Translations under genes and position numbers: made by a program
Assembly (NCBI RefSeq): GCF_002847345.1
Contig: NZ_LXFV01000006.1
Coordinates: forward strand, 186,001-250,000
Source of the DNA: Pectobacterium peruviense
GTDB lineage: Bacteria; Pseudomonadota; Gammaproteobacteria; Enterobacterales; Enterobacteriaceae
Length of the DNA stretch: 64,000 nucleotides
Direction: 5' to 3'
Shown here: positions 10,390-19,505 of the stretch, piece by piece
Position numbering within the stretch: position 1 is the stretch's first letter
How the letters are laid out: the number at the start of each line of letters is the position of its first letter
The notes under the pieces: generated by a model
The model's input: only the letters and a program-made list of their open reading frames with translations
Databases searched by the model: none
What the model was told of the DNA's origin: nothing

Positions 10390-10676
10390 ACCAACGTCAG
10401 CAACGAGACAGAGAAAAAGCCCAGCTACTACGCCGGATACAGCAACAACGGCTGGATTTATCGGCAGGTAAGAAACACTGGCTGGATACCACTGCTCGCT
10501 ACGATCGCAGCTGGCAGAGCCTGATGCAGTGGCGTAAATACTGGATCGTTGGCTCCAGCCTCGTGGCGCTCTATGGCGTACGCCATCCCAGCCGCATGAT
10601 TCGCTGGGGACGCCGCCTCGTCGGGCTGTGGGGGACATTCAGGCTCGTCCGCAAAACATTTGACCAACGTACGTAA
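10386..10676 (+). CDS. yqjK: YqjK-like protein
   Basis: This 96-aa basic protein begins at a GTG that overlaps the yqjE stop codon by four bases, showing translational coupling. It is rich in Arg and Gln at the N-terminus (QRQQRDREKAQLLRRIQQQR) and has a weakly hydrophobic middle (YWIVGSSLVALYGV). Position and size match the YqjK-like family. No function is established. Confidence 0.85.
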   Translation: MNQRQQRDREKAQLLRRIQQQRLDLSAGKKHWLDTTARYDRSWQSLMQWRKYWIVGSSLVALYGVRHPSRMIRWGRRLVGLWGTFRLVRKTFDQRT

Positions 10677-10750
10677 CCCATTCTATCGCTTCGGTTATTT
10701 TCCTGTCCTATACGACACTTTCCTCTCACTTTTTTATCTCACTCTTGCCT

Positions 10751-10777
10751 AACGCGCTCACGTCATGGCAGCGCGTT
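10751..10777 (+). terminator. Hairpin after yqjK
   Basis: AACGCGCT (10751-10758) pairs perfectly with AGCGCGTT (10770-10777). It is followed by CTTGC rather than a T run, so termination is only possible. The rest of the 285-bp yqjK-yqjF gap shows nothing else that I recognise. Confidence 0.4.
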
Positions 10778-10961
10778 CTTGCAGATTTAACCGAACATCA
10801 ATTTTTCTGAAATAAAACAACAATTATACTCGCTGGTAGAGGAAATCATCTCCCTATACTATCTGCCCATAACCTGATGGCGGGCCGAGATTTCAGACAG
10901 CACCTGCTATAACAAACACAACAGGGCGACATAGCCCACAATAAAATTAATTGGAGATATG

Positions 10962-11357
10962 ATGAAAAATTTAGAAAGCACTGCCCTACTGGTTGCACGT
11001 ATCTTAATGCCGATTCTGTTTATCGTTGCAGGTTACGGTAAGTTGGGCGATGCCTATGCAGGCACACAGCAATACATGCAGGCGATGGGCGTACCGACCT
11101 TCCTGCTGCCACTGACAATTCTGCTGGAACTGGGTGGTGGTCTGGCGGTTCTGTTTGGCCTGCTGACTCGTACTGTCGCACTGTTCACCGCGGGCTTTAC
11201 GCTGCTGACCGCACTGCTTTTCCACTCTAACTTTGCGGAAGGCATGAACCAACTGATGTTCATGAAAAACCTGACCATCGCGGGTGGCTACCTCCTGCTG
11301 GCTGTAACGGGTCCAGGCGCATTCAGCATCGACCGCCTGCTGGGCAAAAAGTGGTAA
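10962..11357 (+). CDS. yqjF: DoxX-family membrane protein YqjF
   Basis: YqjF is a four-helix inner-membrane DoxX protein; its biochemical role is not settled, although some members respond to aromatic compounds. The sequence is almost collinear with E. coli YqjF (ARILMPILFI, AGYGKLGDAYAGTQQYMQAM, LLELGGGLAVLFGLLTR, FHSNFAEGMNQLMFMKNL). Two adjacent ATGs exist at 10959 and 10962; the second is chosen because the GGAG site at 10953-10956 then has 5-nt spacing rather than 2 nt. It stands alone before a strong terminator. Confidence 0.9.
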   Translation: MKNLESTALLVARILMPILFIVAGYGKLGDAYAGTQQYMQAMGVPTFLLPLTILLELGGGLAVLFGLLTRTVALFTAGFTLLTALLFHSNFAEGMNQLMFMKNLTIAGGYLLLAVTGPGAFSIDRLLGKKW

Positions 11358-11416
11358 GACGAGCCTTCTCCGGCCTGTACTACACTTAATAGTCGAATAG
11401 CGAATACACTCAATAG

Positions 11417-11450
11417 CGACGGCAAGCAGACAAGGCTTGCCGTCGTTTTA
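11417..11450 (+). terminator. Strong rho-independent terminator after yqjF
   Basis: A perfect 11-bp stem (CGACGGCAAGC 11417-11427 with GCTTGCCGTCG 11435-11445) is followed by TTTTAT. It sits between yqjF and yqjG and overlaps an upstream in-frame ATG of the yqjG frame (11437), arguing against that start. Confidence 0.9.
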
Positions 11451-11475
11451 TCATCATTCACTAACGGGAGGATTT

Positions 11476-12471
11476 ATGGGACAACTGGTTGACGGCGTAT
11501 GGCACGATACCTGGTATGAAACCAAATCTACCGGCGGTCACTTTAAGCGTTCAGAATCGGTATTCCGCAACTGGGTAACACCCGATGGAGCCCCCGGCCT
11601 CACCGGCAAAGGCGGCTTTCCCGCCCAGTCTGGCCGTTATCATCTCTATGTTTCTCTCGCCTGCCCGTGGGCACATCGCACGCTGTTAATGCGGCAGTTG
11701 AAAGGGTTAGAGGATCACATCGCCGTTTCGGTGGTTCACCCACTCATGCTCGATCACGGCTGGACGTTCGGTACCGATTTTGAGGCCGCAACGGGTGATT
11801 CACTCTATCAGCATGAATTCCTCTATCAACTCTATCTGCACGCCAAATCAGACTATAGCGGTCGGGTAACCGTACCCGTCCTGTGGGACACCGAGCAACA
11901 CACTATTGTCAGTAACGAATCCGCCGATATTATCCGCATGCTGAACAGCGCGTTTGATGGCGTAGGTGCAATAGCGGGAGATTACTACCCAGAAGCACTA
12001 CGTACTCAGATTGACGAATTGAACAGCTGGATTTACGACAAGGTCAACAACGGTGTTTACAAAGCCGGTTTTGCGACGACTCAGTCAGCCTATGATGAAT
12101 CTGCAACCACCGTTTTCGCTGCGTTATCCGATCTGGAAACCATACTGGCAAAACAGCGCTACCTGACTGGTGAGCAGTTAACAGAAGCCGACCTGCGGCT
12201 GTGGACGACGCTGATCCGTTTCGATCCGGTCTATCACACGCATTTTAAGTGCGATAAATATCGCCTGAGCGATTATCCAAATCTGTTCGGTTTTCTGCGT
12301 GATATTTATCAGATGCCTGGCATCGCTGAGACCGTCGATATGGCGCATGTTCGTCATCACTACTATCGCAGCCACGGCACGATTAATCCTCACGGAGTGA
12401 TTTCGCTGGGTCCAGAGCAAGATCTGAATCAGCCTCACCACCGTGATAGGGCGTTTGTCGATTTATACTAA
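11476..12471 (+). CDS. yqjG: Glutathionyl-hydroquinone reductase
   Basis: YqjG is a xi-class glutathione-S-transferase-like enzyme that removes glutathione from glutathionyl-hydroquinones. The 331-aa product begins MGQLVDGVWHDTWY and carries the catalytic cysteine in the motif LACPWAHRTL (Cys63, the same number as in E. coli), followed by the thioredoxin-like and then the all-helical GST C-terminal domain. The start at 11476 follows GGGAGG and matches the family; an in-frame ATG 39 nt upstream lies within the terminator hairpin. Such enzymes may help with plant-derived quinones, which is an inference from lifestyle. Confidence 0.94.
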   Translation: MGQLVDGVWHDTWYETKSTGGHFKRSESVFRNWVTPDGAPGLTGKGGFPAQSGRYHLYVSLACPWAHRTLLMRQLKGLEDHIAVSVVHPLMLDHGWTFGTDFEAATGDSLYQHEFLYQLYLHAKSDYSGRVTVPVLWDTEQHTIVSNESADIIRMLNSAFDGVGAIAGDYYPEALRTQIDELNSWIYDKVNNGVYKAGFATTQSAYDESATTVFAALSDLETILAKQRYLTGEQLTEADLRLWTTLIRFDPVYHTHFKCDKYRLSDYPNLFGFLRDIYQMPGIAETVDMAHVRHHYYRSHGTINPHGVISLGPEQDLNQPHHRDRAFVDLY

Positions 12472-12494
12472 CGTTTGACGTAAAGCATGAAGTG

Positions 12495-12528
12495 CTGAGG
12501 CAAAGTGTGGCTCCACACCTTGCCTCAG
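12495..12528. terminator. Large palindrome between convergent yqjG and yhaJ
   Basis: CTGAGGCAA-A-GTGTGG pairs with CCACAC-C-TTGCCTCAG (12495-12528) with a single A/C mismatch and a 2-nt centre. It lies in the 69-bp gap between the ends of two convergent genes. T tracts are poor on both strands, so this is a probable rather than certain bidirectional terminator. Confidence 0.55.
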
Positions 12529-12540
12529 AAAACGCAGGAT

Positions 12541-13449
12541 TTAGGGCTGGTTCAGGAGTTTTGGAATTTCACGCAGGAACCAGGATTTCGCCTCGCCCAT
12601 GCTGTCTCGCCGCCACGCCATAATAATCTGGCTTTCCATCTGGTGCTCTGGCCCAATCACCAGTAAACGCCCTTCTGCAATATCTTGTGCCACCATCGGA
12701 TAAGGCATAGTCGCGACACCTAGCCCAGCCAACAGCGCACGCCGTTTATCATCCAGCGAACTCACCGTCAGACGCTGCTGTTTATCCAACAGTTGCACGG
12801 TCAGTACTGGACGCTCACGCGCGGTGTCCGCCATGGCAATCCCACGATATTTCACACGGGTCGCATCCGACAGCGGCTCCGGCTCTTGGTGAATAGGGTG
12901 TTCTGGGCTAGCAACATAAACGTTATTCATCGTGTATAGCTTGCGGGTATTCATTTCGGAAGATGCACGAAAATGCATGTCCGGCGCAATCACGATATCT
13001 GCGCGACCTTGCTCAAGACGCTCCCACGCACCCGCCAGCACTTCCGTCAGGATCGATACCTGCGTATTCGCTTTGAGCGCCAGTTTATCGATTAATGGGA
13101 AAATCCGCTGAGTCGGAATCAGAGCCTCCGTCACAATCGTCAGGTGCGTTTCCCAACCACGTGCCAGTGCTTCTGCATCCGTAGTGAGTTTATCCGCAGC
13201 TTCCAGCAGGATACGCCCACGTTCCAACAGCATTCGTCCGACATTCGTGAATTTAGTACGATGCCCGGAACGATCGAACAACACCACATCCAGCTCTTCT
13301 TCCAGTTTCTGCATGGTGTAGCTCAGTGCCGAAGGCACCCTACCCAGCTCGTCTGCCGCAGCGGCAAAGCTGCCACGACGATCGATCGCATCCATCACCC
13401 TCAGGGCTTCCAGCGTCAATGCTCGTTCTCTCGCCATCTTCGTACTCAT
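12541..13449 (-). CDS. yhaJ: LysR-family regulator YhaJ
   Basis: The product has an N-terminal LysR winged helix (ALTLEALRVMDAIDRRGSFAAAADELGRVPSALSYTMQKLE split over residues 10-50) and a periplasmic-binding-like effector domain, collinear with E. coli YhaJ (298 aa). YhaJ activates yhaK and responds to aromatic compounds in E. coli. Here it is divergent from yhaK across a 100-bp gap that should hold its binding site. Two starts are possible: ATG 13449 (302 aa) or ATG 13437 (298 aa, equal to E. coli length); neither has a strong ribosome site. Confidence 0.93.
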   Translation of the reverse strand: MSTKMARERALTLEALRVMDAIDRRGSFAAAADELGRVPSALSYTMQKLEEELDVVLFDRSGHRTKFTNVGRMLLERGRILLEAADKLTTDAEALARGWETHLTIVTEALIPTQRIFPLIDKLALKANTQVSILTEVLAGAWERLEQGRADIVIAPDMHFRASSEMNTRKLYTMNNVYVASPEHPIHQEPEPLSDATRVKYRGIAMADTARERPVLTVQLLDKQQRLTVSSLDDKRRALLAGLGVATMPYPMVAQDIAEGRLLVIGPEHQMESQIIMAWRRDSMGEAKSWFLREIPKLLNQP

Positions 13450-13549
13450 TCAGGAATTTTGAATATACCGACCAGATTAACTAGCTAACAATCCAACGTC
13501 CACACAATTACTATCAGTTTAATAAATAATTCTCTGGGGGATAAAGATT

Positions 13550-14248
13550 ATGATCACACGAAGAGCAGCGGGGCAATGCGGCCAAGCCGACTATGGCTGG
13601 TTGCAGGCACGCTATACATTCTCTTTCGGTCACTATTTTGACCCACAGTTACTGGGATATGCTTCTCTTCGCGTGCTCAATCAGGAAGTGTTGGCGCCGG
13701 GAGCCTCATTCCAGCCTCGAACCTACCCACGTGTAGATATCCTGAACATTATTCTTCAGGGCGAAGCGGAATACCGCGACAGCAACGGCTGCCACATTCA
13801 GGCTAAAGCGGGAGATGTGCTGTTGCTCGCCACTCAGCCGAACGTCAGCTATAGCGAACATAATACCAATGCCAGTAAACCACTGACACGCTTGCAGTTA
13901 TGGTTGAATGCTTGCCAGACCCGAGAGAACAGCCCATTACAGCGTATGGGGCTGGATTCATCAAATCATACTCTACTTGCCTCACCAGAAGGCGAGCAGG
14001 ATAGTCTGCAACTGCGCCAGCAGGTCTGGATCCATCATGTCGATCTTCAGGCCAATGAGCAAAGCACGATCGCCCTACAGGGAAATCAGGCTTATCTCCA
14101 GTTGATCCACGGTTCCATGGCGGTGAAAGGTAGCCAACACAGCGAAACATTACACTGTGGCGACGGAGCCTTCATCAAGGAAGAAACGACGTTGACGCTA
14201 CAGGCAGAATCACCGTTGCGGGCACTGCTCATCGATCTGGTCGTGTAG
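13550..14248 (+). CDS. yhaK: Pirin-family protein YhaK
   Basis: YhaK is a cytoplasmic bicupin of the pirin family; in E. coli it is a redox-sensitive protein of unknown catalytic role. The 232-aa sequence (E. coli 233 aa) contains TYPRVDILNIILQGEAEYRDS in the first cupin and the LLIDLVV C-terminus. Ribosome sequence GGGGG precedes the ATG. It lies divergent from yhaJ, its likely activator, as in E. coli. Confidence 0.92.
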   Translation: MITRRAAGQCGQADYGWLQARYTFSFGHYFDPQLLGYASLRVLNQEVLAPGASFQPRTYPRVDILNIILQGEAEYRDSNGCHIQAKAGDVLLLATQPNVSYSEHNTNASKPLTRLQLWLNACQTRENSPLQRMGLDSSNHTLLASPEGEQDSLQLRQQVWIHHVDLQANEQSTIALQGNQAYLQLIHGSMAVKGSQHSETLHCGDGAFIKEETTLTLQAESPLRALLIDLVV

Positions 14249-14348
14249 TTCCTCTGTCTGTTGTCTTCGCAGGAAAACGCCACTCACTCGGCGTTTTTAC
14301 TCAGTCGTGGTAAGATATCCGTCTTGTTCCTCAATGCGTCAGGGTGAT

Positions 14349-14864
14349 ATGACAATGGATTCAACCAAACAGGACAAACTTCTTGCCCAGGCTGAACAGA
14401 TTTGTCAGCAGCGCGCTGTGCGTCTCACTCCGCAGCGACTAGAGGTTTTACGCCTTATGGCACAGCAGTCCGGTGCTATCAGCGCCTATGACCTGCTGGA
14501 CCTACTGCGAGTTTCCGAGCCTCAGGCCAAGCCGCCGACCGTCTATCGCGCGCTGGATTTTCTGCTGGAACAAGGCTTCATTCATCGAGTCGAATCAAAC
14601 AACAGCTATGTGTTGTGTCACCATATCGAAGATCACAGCCATACATCTGCCCTTTTCATCTGCGATCGCTGCGGGCAGGTCACGGAACGTCAAACCGAAG
14701 GTGTGGAAGAAACGCTACGCAGCTTGGCACAGCAGTCTGGATTTACACTGCGCCACAGCGTTGTGGAAGCACACGGGTTGTGCGGAGGCTGTCAGGAAGT
14801 CGCGACATGCAAACAGCCGGATCATTGCGATCACGACCATACCGTTCCCATTAAAAAACGATAG
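14349..14864 (+). CDS. zur: Zinc uptake regulator Zur (Fur family)
   Basis: Zur represses zinc-uptake genes when loaded with zinc. The 171-aa product shows the Fur-family winged helix (RAVRLTPQRLEVLRLM; KPPTVYRALDFLLEQGFIHRVE), the HTSALFICDRCGQV zinc-binding region and the C-terminal cysteine cluster (CGGCQEVATC) with a histidine-rich tail (HCDHDH). The ATG at 14349 is used, with AGGG four bases upstream; an ATG at 14355 is also possible. In E. coli zur is likewise next to yjbJ and near lexA. Confidence 0.95.
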   Translation: MTMDSTKQDKLLAQAEQICQQRAVRLTPQRLEVLRLMAQQSGAISAYDLLDLLRVSEPQAKPPTVYRALDFLLEQGFIHRVESNNSYVLCHHIEDHSHTSALFICDRCGQVTERQTEGVEETLRSLAQQSGFTLRHSVVEAHGLCGGCQEVATCKQPDHCDHDHTVPIKKR

Positions 14865-14888
14865 CCCTGAGGGCTATCGTTCCTTTTC
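14859..14888. terminator. Bidirectional terminator between zur and yjbJ
   Basis: A perfect 9-bp stem (CGATAGCCC 14859-14867 with GGGCTATCG 14871-14879), loop TGA, is followed by TTCCTTTT on the plus strand and by TTTTTT on the minus strand. It overlaps the zur stop codon and serves both convergent genes. Confidence 0.88.
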
Positions 14889-14909
14889 TGCGGAGAGACA
14901 TCACGTTTG

Positions 14910-15119
14910 CTACCAGTGATATTTGTGATGATCTTCCCAGTGTTTAACTTCTTTCTCTGCCGCTTCCTTTTCATACCCGTAACGCTCCTGGATCCTACCC
15001 ACCAGTTGGTCACGTTTACCTTCGATGACCGTCAGATCGTCATCAGTTAATTTGCCCCATTGCTCTTTCGCTTTACCTTTAAACTGTTTCCAGTTACCGC
15101 TGGCTTGGTCTTTATTCAT
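14910..15119 (-). CDS. yjbJ: CsbD-family stress protein YjbJ
   Basis: This 69-aa small soluble protein begins MNKDQASGNWKQFKGKAKEQ, the CsbD signature, and matches E. coli YjbJ in length. YjbJ is abundant under general stress and in stationary phase, and has no known biochemical activity. The frame continues to an ATG at 15131, but the family start is at 15119 after an AGATTC-type weak ribosome site. It ends toward zur at the shared terminator. Confidence 0.93.
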   Translation of the reverse strand: MNKDQASGNWKQFKGKAKEQWGKLTDDDLTVIEGKRDQLVGRIQERYGYEKEAAEKEVKHWEDHHKYHW

Positions 15120-15565
15120 AAGAATCTCCATACCTTAGGTGCATTGCGCATAAACAAATCGTCACGACCAACTTATGCGTCAGTTTCAGATAAATAGGCT
15201 TATTCAGTAAGTAGCATCATAAATGTATTAACCATCACGGTGTTCTTCGCCACTGTCTCCCTTGATTACTGGGTGAACCTAAATGTGATAGTTAATGATC
15301 AATCATCAAACGACCAATCAAGACAAAAATGCTTACCTTGATAAAAATTATAGTCGAATATTTTACTAAAAATAAAAAACCAAGTATCTGTAACTAGGAC
15401 AGAGCAAAGAAAGGGAAAACTATCGCAAAAAAGCAGTGAAAAAACAGGCGGTAATAGGGGAGAGTAGAGAACGCAGCTAAATGTAACTAAATATATATGA
15501 CTAGCAGATTAATACACAGAACATGATGCACTGATCCAGATTGGAGAGCAGTGCATCAGTAACGG
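15120..15565. other. Gene-free gap between lexA and yjbJ
   Basis: This 446-bp region separates lexA from yjbJ. In E. coli the SOS-induced exporter gene dinF occupies this place directly after lexA. No coding frame or dinF remnant is visible here; the sequence is AT-rich and, apart from the hairpin after lexA and the presumed yjbJ promoter, I see nothing in it. Confidence 0.6.
15524..15558 (-). terminator. Hairpin immediately after lexA
   Basis: TGATGCACTG (15524-15533) pairs perfectly with CAGTGCATCA (15549-15558), starting 7 nt past the lexA stop on the minus strand. A T tract is lacking, so efficiency is uncertain. Confidence 0.5.
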
Positions 15566-16174
15566 TTAGCTCCAGTCGCTGTTACGAATCACGCCAACCG
15601 CTAAGCCTTCTATCGAAAAACTTTGCTGACGCAGGTCAACAACGATGGGGGCGAACTCTTCATTTTCAGCGAGAAGATGAACGGTATTACCTTGTTTTTT
15701 AAGGCGTTTAACGGTTACTTCATCTTCAATACGCGCCACGACAATCTGCCCGTTGCGCACATCTTCTGTCTTATGTACAGCCAGCAAATCGCCATCCAAT
15801 ATACCGATATTTTTCATCGACATACCGCTGACACGCAGCAAAAAGTCAGCGCTAGGTTTAAACATCGCAGGATCAACCTGATAGCGGCATTCGATATGTT
15901 CCTGTGCTAGCAGAGGTTCACCTGCCGCCACTCGCCCAACCAGAGGAATACCCGTTTCTTCTTCCATTAACAGGCGAATACCACGAGAAGCACCCGACAC
16001 AATTTCAATCACGCCTTTACGCGCCAGCGCTTTCAGATGTTCTTCGGCCGCATTCGGAGAGCGAAATCCCAGTTGTTGAGCAATTTCCGCACGCGTTGGC
16101 GGCATTCCGGTTTGCGCAATATGATCGCGGATCAGGTCATAAACCTGCTGCTGCCTTGCTGTTAATACTTTCAT
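15566..16174 (-). CDS. lexA: SOS repressor LexA
   Basis: LexA represses SOS genes and self-cleaves when RecA filaments form. The 202-aa protein (same as E. coli) has the N-terminal winged helix ([20 protein letters not shown]), the Ala84-Gly85 cleavage site in RVAAGEP, and the Ser119 (SGMSM) and Lys156 (EVTVKRL) catalytic dyad. The frame is open to 16252, but that extension would cover both operators, so the start at 16174 with the N-terminus MKVLTARQQ is right. Two SOS boxes just upstream show autoregulation. Confidence 0.97.
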   Translation of the reverse strand: MKVLTARQQQVYDLIRDHIAQTGMPPTRAEIAQQLGFRSPNAAEEHLKALARKGVIEIVSGASRGIRLLMEEETGIPLVGRVAAGEPLLAQEHIECRYQVDPAMFKPSADFLLRVSGMSMKNIGILDGDLLAVHKTEDVRNGQIVVARIEDEVTVKRLKKQGNTVHLLAENEEFAPIVVDLRQQSFSIEGLAVGVIRNSDWS

Positions 16175-16182
16175 TCCGCCCC

Positions 16183-16198
16183 CTGGTTGTTTATACAG
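16183..16198. promoter_or_regulatory. SOS box 1 (LexA operator)
   Basis: CTGGTTGTTTATACAG fits CTG-N10-CAG and lies 9 bp before the lexA start. Confidence 0.9.
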
Positions 16199-16203
16199 TC
16201 TTG

Positions 16204-16219
16204 CTGTGAGTATATACAG
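16204..16219. promoter_or_regulatory. SOS box 2 (LexA operator)
   Basis: CTGTGAGTATATACAG fits CTG-N10-CAG. Centre-to-centre distance from box 1 is 21 bp, as in the paired operators of enterobacterial lexA promoters. Confidence 0.92.
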
Positions 16220-16284
16220 GTAAGGCACAATTGGGAATCGGGATGTAGGCAAAGCCCCTGACTTTTATTCATTTATGCGTACCG

Positions 16285-16650
16285 TCAAGCAAAATGTTGC
16301 CAGAGGATGCTGCCCCATACGACAGCGGCCAACAAGATGGCAACAAAGACAGCCGCCGACCCGATATCTTTCGCCCGGCCGGATAATTCGTGATGCTCGA
16401 GGCCAATGCGGTCGACGACGGCTTCAATAGCGCTGTTAGCCAGTTCAAACAACATAATCAATACTACAGACCCAATCAGCAGCAGTTTTTCGACCAGCGT
16501 AACTGGCAATAAACAAGCAATAATGACGCCGACAATCGTCAGTATCGTTTCCTGACGAAACGCCGCCTCATGCTGCCACGCCTGCTTCAGCCCCTTAAAG
16601 GAATAACCGGTAGCCTTGATAATCCGGGTCATCCCCGTTGCTTTATTCAT
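16285..16650 (-). CDS. dgkA: Diacylglycerol kinase
   Basis: DgkA phosphorylates diacylglycerol left over from membrane-derived oligosaccharide synthesis, returning it to phosphatidate. The 121-aa product has an N-terminal amphipathic region and three membrane helices, with the family motif ELANSAIEAVVDRIG near residues 70-84 and the ELSGRAKDIGSAAV region containing catalytic acidic and lysine residues. Length and order match E. coli (122 aa). It is divergent from plsB and lies upstream of lexA, the usual enterobacterial arrangement. Confidence 0.95.
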   Translation of the reverse strand: MNKATGMTRIIKATGYSFKGLKQAWQHEAAFRQETILTIVGVIIACLLPVTLVEKLLLIGSVVLIMLFELANSAIEAVVDRIGLEHHELSGRAKDIGSAAVFVAILLAAVVWGSILWQHFA

Positions 16651-16710
16651 TTATCCTCCATTTTTAGACTCTAAATAATTCGAGTTTCAGGCAGGCGGCA
16701 AGAGAGGGAG

Positions 16711-16747
<37 letters not shown>

Positions 16748-16901
16748 TAAACGCTGCCAACGCACATGCAACTTGAAGTATGACGAGTATATGCAAAATA
16801 GTTCGCATTTTAACGCACCTACGTTGTCTCATCACCACAGATCTCCGGCGCAGTTTCTGGTATCCTTGCGGCGAATTGCTAACAAGAGGCTCCACGTTGT
16901 T

Positions 16902-19367
16902 ATGTCAGGTTGGCGTAAAATTTACTATAAATTATTGAATCTCCCGCTGAAACTGCTGGTGAAAAGCAAAGTTATTCCCGCAGATCCCGTGGTCGAGTTG
17001 GGGTTAGATCCCTCACGTCCTATACTCTATGTTCTGCCTTATAACTCTCAGGCAGATCTATTGACGCTACGTACGAAATGTCTGGCATTGGGCATACCCG
17101 ATCCTTCTCAATCGTTCGAATTCAATGGCGTCGAACTCCCTAGCCACGTCTTTATTAATGACGGGCCGCGCGTCTTCCGTTATTACGTTCCCAAGCAGAA
17201 ATCCGTCAAGCTGTTCCACGATTATCTGGACCTGCACCGCGCCAATCCAGATTTAGACGTACAGATGGTGCCAGTTTCCGTGATGTTTGGGCGCTCTCCA
17301 GGTCGGGAAGGTCACTCGCAGGCCACACCACACCTGCGATTGCTCAACGGCATTGAAAAATTCTTCGCCGTTCTGTGGCTAGGCCGTGACAGTTTTGTCC
17401 GCTTCTCAAGCCCAGTGTCGCTGCGCTATATGGCGACCGAGCATGGAACAGACAAAACCATAGCCCACAAACTGGCACGTGTCGCCCGTATGCACTTCTC
17501 TCGCCAGCGTTTGGCGGCAGTTGGCCCACGCTTACCGGTGCGTCAGGAGCTGTTTAATAAGCTGCTGGATTCCAAAGCGATCAAGAAAGCCGTTGACGAT
17601 GAGGCTCGCAGTAAGAAGATTTCTCATGAGAAAGCGCAGCAAAACGCCATTGCGCTCATGGAAGAAATCGCCGCTGACTTCTCCTACGAAGCGGTGCGTC
17701 TGTCAGACCGCGTATTGAGCTGGACGTGGAACCGCCTTTATCAGGGAATTAACGTCCATAACGCCGAACGCGTTCGTCAGCTGGCGCAGGATGGCCACGG
17801 CATTGTCTATGTGCCCTGTCACCGTAGCCATATGGATTATCTGCTGCTCTCCTATGTCCTGTACCATCAAGGCTTAGTACCCCCGCATATCGCTGCCGGT
17901 ATCAATCTTAATTTCTGGCCTGCGGGACCGATCTTCCGCCGTCTTGGTGCGTTCTTTATTCGTCGTACCTTCAAAGGCAACAAACTCTATTCCACGATTT
18001 TCCGCGAATATCTGGGTGAGCTGTTTGCCCGTGGTTATTCGGTTGAATACTTCATGGAAGGCGGGCGTTCACGTACAGGGCGTCTTCTGGATCCCAAAAC
18101 CGGTACGCTAGCCATGACCATTCAGGCCATGCTCAGAGGCGGTACGCGCCCTATCACACTGGTGCCGATTTATGTCGGTTACGAGCATGTGATGGAAGTC
18201 GGCACCTATGCGAAAGAGTTGCGCGGTGCGGTGAAGGAAAAAGAAGGCTTTATGCAGATGGTGCGCGGTTTACGTAAGCTGCGTAATCTGGGCCAAGGTT
18301 ACGTGAACTTCGGCGAACCGCTCCCGCTCACAACCTATCTGAACCAACATGTACCGCAATGGCGTGACGCGATTGATCCCATCGAGGCACAGCGTCCAAG
18401 CTGGCTAACGCCGACGGTGCAGGATATCTCTATGGATATCATGGTGCGCATCAATAACGCTGCGGCAGCAAATGCGATGAACCTGTGCTCCACCGCCCTG
18501 TTAGCATCGCGCCAGCGCTCACTGACACGTGAGCAAATGCACGAACAGCTGGATTGCTACCTGCAATTGCTGCGTCAGGTTCCTTACCACAAAGATATTA
18601 CAGCACCTAAGAAGACAGCGGATGAGCTGTTGGAACACGCGCTGAGCATGAACAAGTTCGAAGTGGAGAAGGACAGTATTGGCGACATCATCATTCTGCC
18701 GCGCGAGCAGGCGGTACTGATGACGTATTACCGTAATAACATCCAGCATCTGTTGGTATTACCGTCGCTGATCGCCAGCATCGTCATCCATCATCGCCGA
18801 ATTACGCTTGCTGAAGTCGTCCGACAAATCACGCTGATCTATCCGCTGCTGCAAGCCGAGCTGTTCCTGCACTATTCCAAAGAACAATTGCCGGACGTGC
18901 TGGAAACGTTGGCCAACGAACTGACTCGACAAGAGTTACTGTGTAGCCGTGATGGTCAATTGGCGATTAACCCGCCACGTATCCGTACGCTACAACTGCT
19001 ATCGGCAGGCGTGCGCGAAACGCTACAACGTTATGCGATTACGCTGTCGTTGCTGTGCGCAAATCCAGAAATCAACCGTGGGACGTTGGAGAAAGAAAGC
19101 CGAAACATGGCACAGCGCTTATCCGTTCTACACGGTATCAATGCGCCGGAATTCTTTGATAAAGCGGTGTTCTCAACGTTGGTCGCAACCTTACGTACGG
19201 AAGGGTATATCACCGACAGTGCGGAAGCGGCGCAAGGCGATATCGTGGCAATCTATAACATCCTCGGCGATCTGATCACTCCAGAAGTTCGGTTGACTAT
19301 CGAAAGCGCCAGCTCATCTACTGAGATGGAAAGTAGTCAGGTAGTGGAAGAAAAAACACAGGAATAG
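16902..19367 (+). CDS. plsB: Glycerol-3-phosphate O-acyltransferase
   Basis: PlsB acylates position 1 of sn-glycerol-3-phosphate using acyl-ACP or acyl-CoA at the inner membrane, starting phospholipid synthesis. The 821-aa product begins [20 protein letters not shown]. It has the acyltransferase block I motif [10 protein letters not shown] (His307 and Asp312, H-X4-D), the [14 protein letters not shown] and [16 protein letters not shown] blocks, and the VPIYVGYE block. The frame is open upstream to 16734, but the start at 16902 with AAGAGGC upstream matches the E. coli N-terminus. Confidence 0.96.
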   Translation: MSGWRKIYYKLLNLPLKLLVKSKVIPADPVVELGLDPSRPILYVLPYNSQADLLTLRTKCLALGIPDPSQSFEFNGVELPSHVFINDGPRVFRYYVPKQKSVKLFHDYLDLHRANPDLDVQMVPVSVMFGRSPGREGHSQATPHLRLLNGIEKFFAVLWLGRDSFVRFSSPVSLRYMATEHGTDKTIAHKLARVARMHFSRQRLAAVGPRLPVRQELFNKLLDSKAIKKAVDDEARSKKISHEKAQQNAIALMEEIAADFSYEAVRLSDRVLSWTWNRLYQGINVHNAERVRQLAQDGHGIVYVPCHRSHMDYLLLSYVLYHQGLVPPHIAAGINLNFWPAGPIFRRLGAFFIRRTFKGNKLYSTIFREYLGELFARGYSVEYFMEGGRSRTGRLLDPKTGTLAMTIQAMLRGGTRPITLVPIYVGYEHVMEVGTYAKELRGAVKEKEGFMQMVRGLRKLRNLGQGYVNFGEPLPLTTYLNQHVPQWRDAIDPIEAQRPSWLTPTVQDISMDIMVRINNAAAANAMNLCSTALLASRQRSLTREQMHEQLDCYLQLLRQVPYHKDITAPKKTADELLEHALSMNKFEVEKDSIGDIIILPREQAVLMTYYRNNIQHLLVLPSLIASIVIHHRRITLAEVVRQITLIYPLLQAELFLHYSKEQLPDVLETLANELTRQELLCSRDGQLAINPPRIRTLQLLSAGVRETLQRYAITLSLLCANPEINRGTLEKESRNMAQRLSVLHGINAPEFFDKAVFSTLVATLRTEGYITDSAEAAQGDIVAIYNILGDLITPEVRLTIESASSSTEMESSQVVEEKTQE

Positions 19368-19459
19368 CCAGACAGAAGTAACGGAAAGATGGCGGAGAAG
19401 TACCGCTATCAAACTGTGGATACCTCTGGCATAGCAAGTACACAGCACATTCCGTCATA

Positions 19460-19489
19460 AAAAAAGCAGCGATTTATCGCTGCTTTTTT
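19460..19489. terminator. Bidirectional terminator between plsB and ubiA
   Basis: AAAAAAGCAGCGA (19460-19472) pairs perfectly with TCGCTGCTTTTTT (19477-19489) around loop TTTA. A and T tracts on both sides make it effective for both convergent genes. Confidence 0.92.
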
Positions 19490-19505
19490 GTATCTGCCGA
19501 TCCGC

